A DNA stretch of 64,000 bases from an uncultured Pelagibacteraceae bacterium. GTDB lineage: Bacteria > Pseudomonadota > Alphaproteobacteria > Pelagibacterales > Pelagibacteraceae. Shown here piece after piece: positions 61,680-64,000 of the stretch; the first letter of the stretch is position 1, and each line of letters starts with the position of its first letter. The translations under genes were made by a program, and so were the position numbers. The notes under the pieces were generated by a model. The model ran no database searches and was not told the origin of the DNA. It saw only the letters and a program-made list of their open reading frames with translations. The DNA lies in NCBI GenBank assembly GCA_902577525.1, contig CACGZG010000003.1, positions 55,554 through 119,553 on the forward strand, in the 5' to 3' direction.

Positions 61680-62360
61680 TTATCTTTTTTCCTCTTTAAT
61701 AGTTACTTTATTTGTTTCTTGACTAAACTCTTTCGCAAAAACTTCACCTTTATAGATCCAAACTTTAATTCCTATGATTCCGTAAGTAGTTAATGCCTCT
61801 GCTTCTGCATAATCAATATTTGCCCTCAGTGTATGAGATGGAATGCTACCATCTCTTAACCATTCCGTTCTTGCTATTTCATTTCCACCCAATCTTCCAC
61901 TTACAGAAACTTTTATTCCTTTCGCACCTAATCTCAAACACGATTGCATTGCTCTTTTCATTGCTCTTCTATATGAAATTCTCTTCACTAATTGCTGAGC
62001 AATATTTTCTGCAACTAAATAAGCATTTGTTTCTGGTTTTTTAACTTCTTTAATATTTAAAGTTACTTCATTAGACGTAAATTTTGATAAATTGTTTTTG
62101 ATCTTATCAATATCACTTCCTTTTTTACCAATTACAAAACCTGGTCTAGAAGTATAAATTGTTACATAGCATTTATTTGAAGTTCTTTCTATCATAACTT
62201 TAGATACTCCAGAATTTATTACATTTTTTTTTATATATTCTCTTATTTTAAAATCTTCTATAAGATAATTCCCAAAATCTTTTTTCTTTGCATACCAAAC
62301 AGAGTCCCAACCTCTATTGACACCTAATCTAAAACCTACTGGATTAACTTTTTGTCCCAT
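61680..62360 (-). CDS. rpsC: 30S ribosomal protein S3
   Basis: [38 protein letters not shown]. Confidence 0.99.
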   Translation of the reverse strand: MGQKVNPVGFRLGVNRGWDSVWYAKKKDFGNYLIEDFKIREYIKKNVINSGVSKVMIERTSNKCYVTIYTSRPGFVIGKKGSDIDKIKNNLSKFTSNEVTLNIKEVKKPETNAYLVAENIAQQLVKRISYRRAMKRAMQSCLRLGAKGIKVSVSGRLGGNEIARTEWLRDGSIPSHTLRANIDYAEAEALTTYGIIGIKVWIYKGEVFAKEFSQETNKVTIKEEKR

Positions 62361-62742
62361 GACTCTCCATTTTTTTCATTTCAGATAAAATTATTGTTAC
62401 ACTAGAATAAGGTTTTAAAATTGGTGCAGCTCTACCTTTAGCTCTCGGTCTAAATCTTTTCATAATAATTTTTTTTCCACAATAAGCTTCTTTGACAATT
62501 AGTTTATCAATATCATATTGAAAATTATTTTCTGCATTTGCGACTGCTGAACTTATTGTTTTTCTAATGTCTTTAGTGATTCTTTTTTCTGAAAATTGTA
62601 GATCTCTGATTGCCACCTCAACCTTTTTTCCAACAATGTTTCTAAGTATTGGATTTAATTTTCTTACACTAGATCTGACATTATTATTTATAGATCTAAC
62701 AGTTTTATTTTTGTTATCTTTTGTTTTTTTCTTTTTACTCAT
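62344..62742 (-). CDS. rplV: 50S ribosomal protein L22
   Basis: [30 protein letters not shown]...[24 protein letters not shown]. Confidence 0.97.
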   Translation of the reverse strand: MSKKKKTKDNKNKTVRSINNNVRSSVRKLNPILRNIVGKKVEVAIRDLQFSEKRITKDIRKTISSAVANAENNFQYDIDKLIVKEAYCGKKIIMKRFRPRAKGRAAPILKPYSSVTIILSEMKKMESHGTKS

Positions 62743-62744
62743 AA

Positions 62745-63047
62745 TTATTTTTTAACTTCTGCCTCTGCTGGTTTAGCTGCTTTTTTATCAGCAGGTGTGT
62801 GACCAAAGAATGTTCTCGTAGGAGCAAATTCTCCTAGTTTATGACCAACCATATCTTCAGAAATAGTTATAGGTATAAATTTTTTCCCATTATAGATTAG
62901 AAAACTAACCCCTACAAAATCTGGAATAATTGTTGATTTTCTGGACCAAGTTTTTATAGGAATTTTTTTTGGGTCATTTTTATACTTATCAACTTTTTTC
63001 ATTAAACTATCTTCCACAAAAGGTCCTTTCCACACTGCTCTAGCCAT
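62745..63047 (-). CDS. rpsS: 30S ribosomal protein S19
   Basis: [18 protein letters not shown]...[48 protein letters not shown]. Confidence 0.99.
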   Translation of the reverse strand: MARAVWKGPFVEDSLMKKVDKYKNDPKKIPIKTWSRKSTIIPDFVGVSFLIYNGKKFIPITISEDMVGHKLGEFAPTRTFFGHTPADKKAAKPAEAEVKK

Positions 63048-63886
63048 TATTTAGTGTCCTTTCTTTTGTTTCTTCTCCTTAAAATAAATTTATCAGTTCT
63101 TTTATTATCTCTTGTTTTCAAACCTTTAGCAGATTGACCTGTTCTAGATACTGGATGTCTTCCTCCAGCCGATTTACCCTCTCCGCCCCCATGTGGATGG
63201 TCTACTGGGTTTTTAACAACACCTCTTGTATGTGGTCTTCGACCAAGCCATCTAGATCTTCCGGCTTTACCAATTTTAATATTTTTTTGATCAGGATTGC
63301 TCAAAACACCAATGGTAGCTAATGATCTAGAGTCTATTTTTCTTACCTCACCAGATGCTAATTTTATTAAACTGTAATTTCCATCTACACCACTTATAGT
63401 GACAGAAGTGCCAGCAGATCTTGCTATTTTCCCACCAGCGCCTGGTTGAATTTCAACATTATGAATATCAATTCCTACAGGTATATCTTGTAATGGCATG
63501 CAATTACCAATTTTAATCTCTTTTTTTGAACCATTTACTATTTTGTCACCAATCTTAATTTTTTGTGGTGCTAAATAATAAGCGTAAGAATTGTCATCAA
63601 ATTTTACAAGCATGATATAACACGATCTATTAGGATCATACTCAATTCTCTCAACATTCGCGGTAACATCAAATTTTTTTCTATAAAAATCTATGTGTCG
63701 ATACATTTTTTTGTGACCACCTGCTCTGTTAACAGAGGTAATACGTCCATTATTATTTCTACCTTTCATTGAATTTTTAGGTGATACAAGCGATTTAAAT
63801 GGTTTACCTTTCCACAAGCCCGACCTATCAACTAAAATAGTGCCTCTCGTTGATTTTGTATAAGGTTTAAATGTTTTTAATCCCAT
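63047..63886 (-). CDS. rplB: 50S ribosomal protein L2
   Basis: [55 protein letters not shown]. Confidence 0.99.
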   Translation of the reverse strand: MGLKTFKPYTKSTRGTILVDRSGLWKGKPFKSLVSPKNSMKGRNNNGRITSVNRAGGHKKMYRHIDFYRKKFDVTANVERIEYDPNRSCYIMLVKFDDNSYAYYLAPQKIKIGDKIVNGSKKEIKIGNCMPLQDIPVGIDIHNVEIQPGAGGKIARSAGTSVTISGVDGNYSLIKLASGEVRKIDSRSLATIGVLSNPDQKNIKIGKAGRSRWLGRRPHTRGVVKNPVDHPHGGGEGKSAGGRHPVSRTGQSAKGLKTRDNKRTDKFILRRRNKRKDTK

Positions 63887-63888
63887 AA

Positions 63889-64000
63889 TTAAATCCCAGT
63901 TGTAAGATCAATACTTTGACCTTTCTTTAAAGTAATTATTGCTTTTTTATAACCCGAAACACGAACTTTTCTTCCTCTTGTGAGTTTTATTCTATTCTGT
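63889..64000 (-). CDS. rplW: 50S ribosomal protein L23, C-terminal part (truncated by window end)
   Basis: Minus-strand reading ends ...KKAIITLKKGQSIDLTTGI*, the L23 C-terminus; directly upstream of rplB. Confidence 0.9.
   Translation of the reverse strand, partial: QNRIKLTRGRKVRVSGYKKAIITLKKGQSIDLTTGI

Noticed and set aside
1-64000. CRISPR arrays, transposases, integrases, toxin-antitoxin, restriction or other defense systems
   Set aside because: None seen; no spaced direct repeats or recognisable proteins in the ORF track

Overview
AT-rich, tightly packed alphaproteobacterial chromosome segment. Base composition, gene content and very short intergenic gaps best fit SAR11/Pelagibacterales (inference; no 16S in the window). 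Nearly every base is explained by core genes: metY C-terminus, ctaA, a standalone chorismate mutase, an rpmG-merR-ihfA-plsX-rpmF-cytochrome bc1 chaperone block, bamE, H+-pyrophosphatase, glyA-nrdR-ribD-ribE-ribB(A)-ribH-nusB-thiL, rpiB, hemB, dapA-smpB-folK-rsh-pyrE-pdxJ-acpS-lepB-rnc-recO, slt, two glycosyltransferases, tRNA-Ser(GCT), soxBDAG sarcosine oxidase, an ABC substrate-binding protein and permease, an SNase-like nuclease, MATE, trhO, an O-methyltransferase, gatCAB, ruvX, pyrB-pyrC', plsY, topA, ridA, ugd-galU, panC, mgtE, lipB, rlu, and the S10/spc/alpha ribosomal protein operon (rplQ back to partial rplW). I found no CRISPR, rRNA, transposon, phage or defense system, and no convincing novel multi-gene system. 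The more interesting signals are: (1) genes missing from otherwise conserved alphaproteobacterial gene orders (fabH, yceD, rpoZ, era, dprA, rpmD); (2) enzymes with degenerate catalytic motifs (RibBA lacking the GCH-II Zn/catalytic motif, PyrC lacking HxH); (3) an ABC permease with a lipobox-like N-terminus and no adjacent ATPase; (4) head-to-head genes whose start codons share one CATG; (5) an uncharacterised AspH-like dioxygenase; (6) a glycosyltransferase pair beside a tRNA gene; and several small inverted or tandem repeats at gene boundaries.
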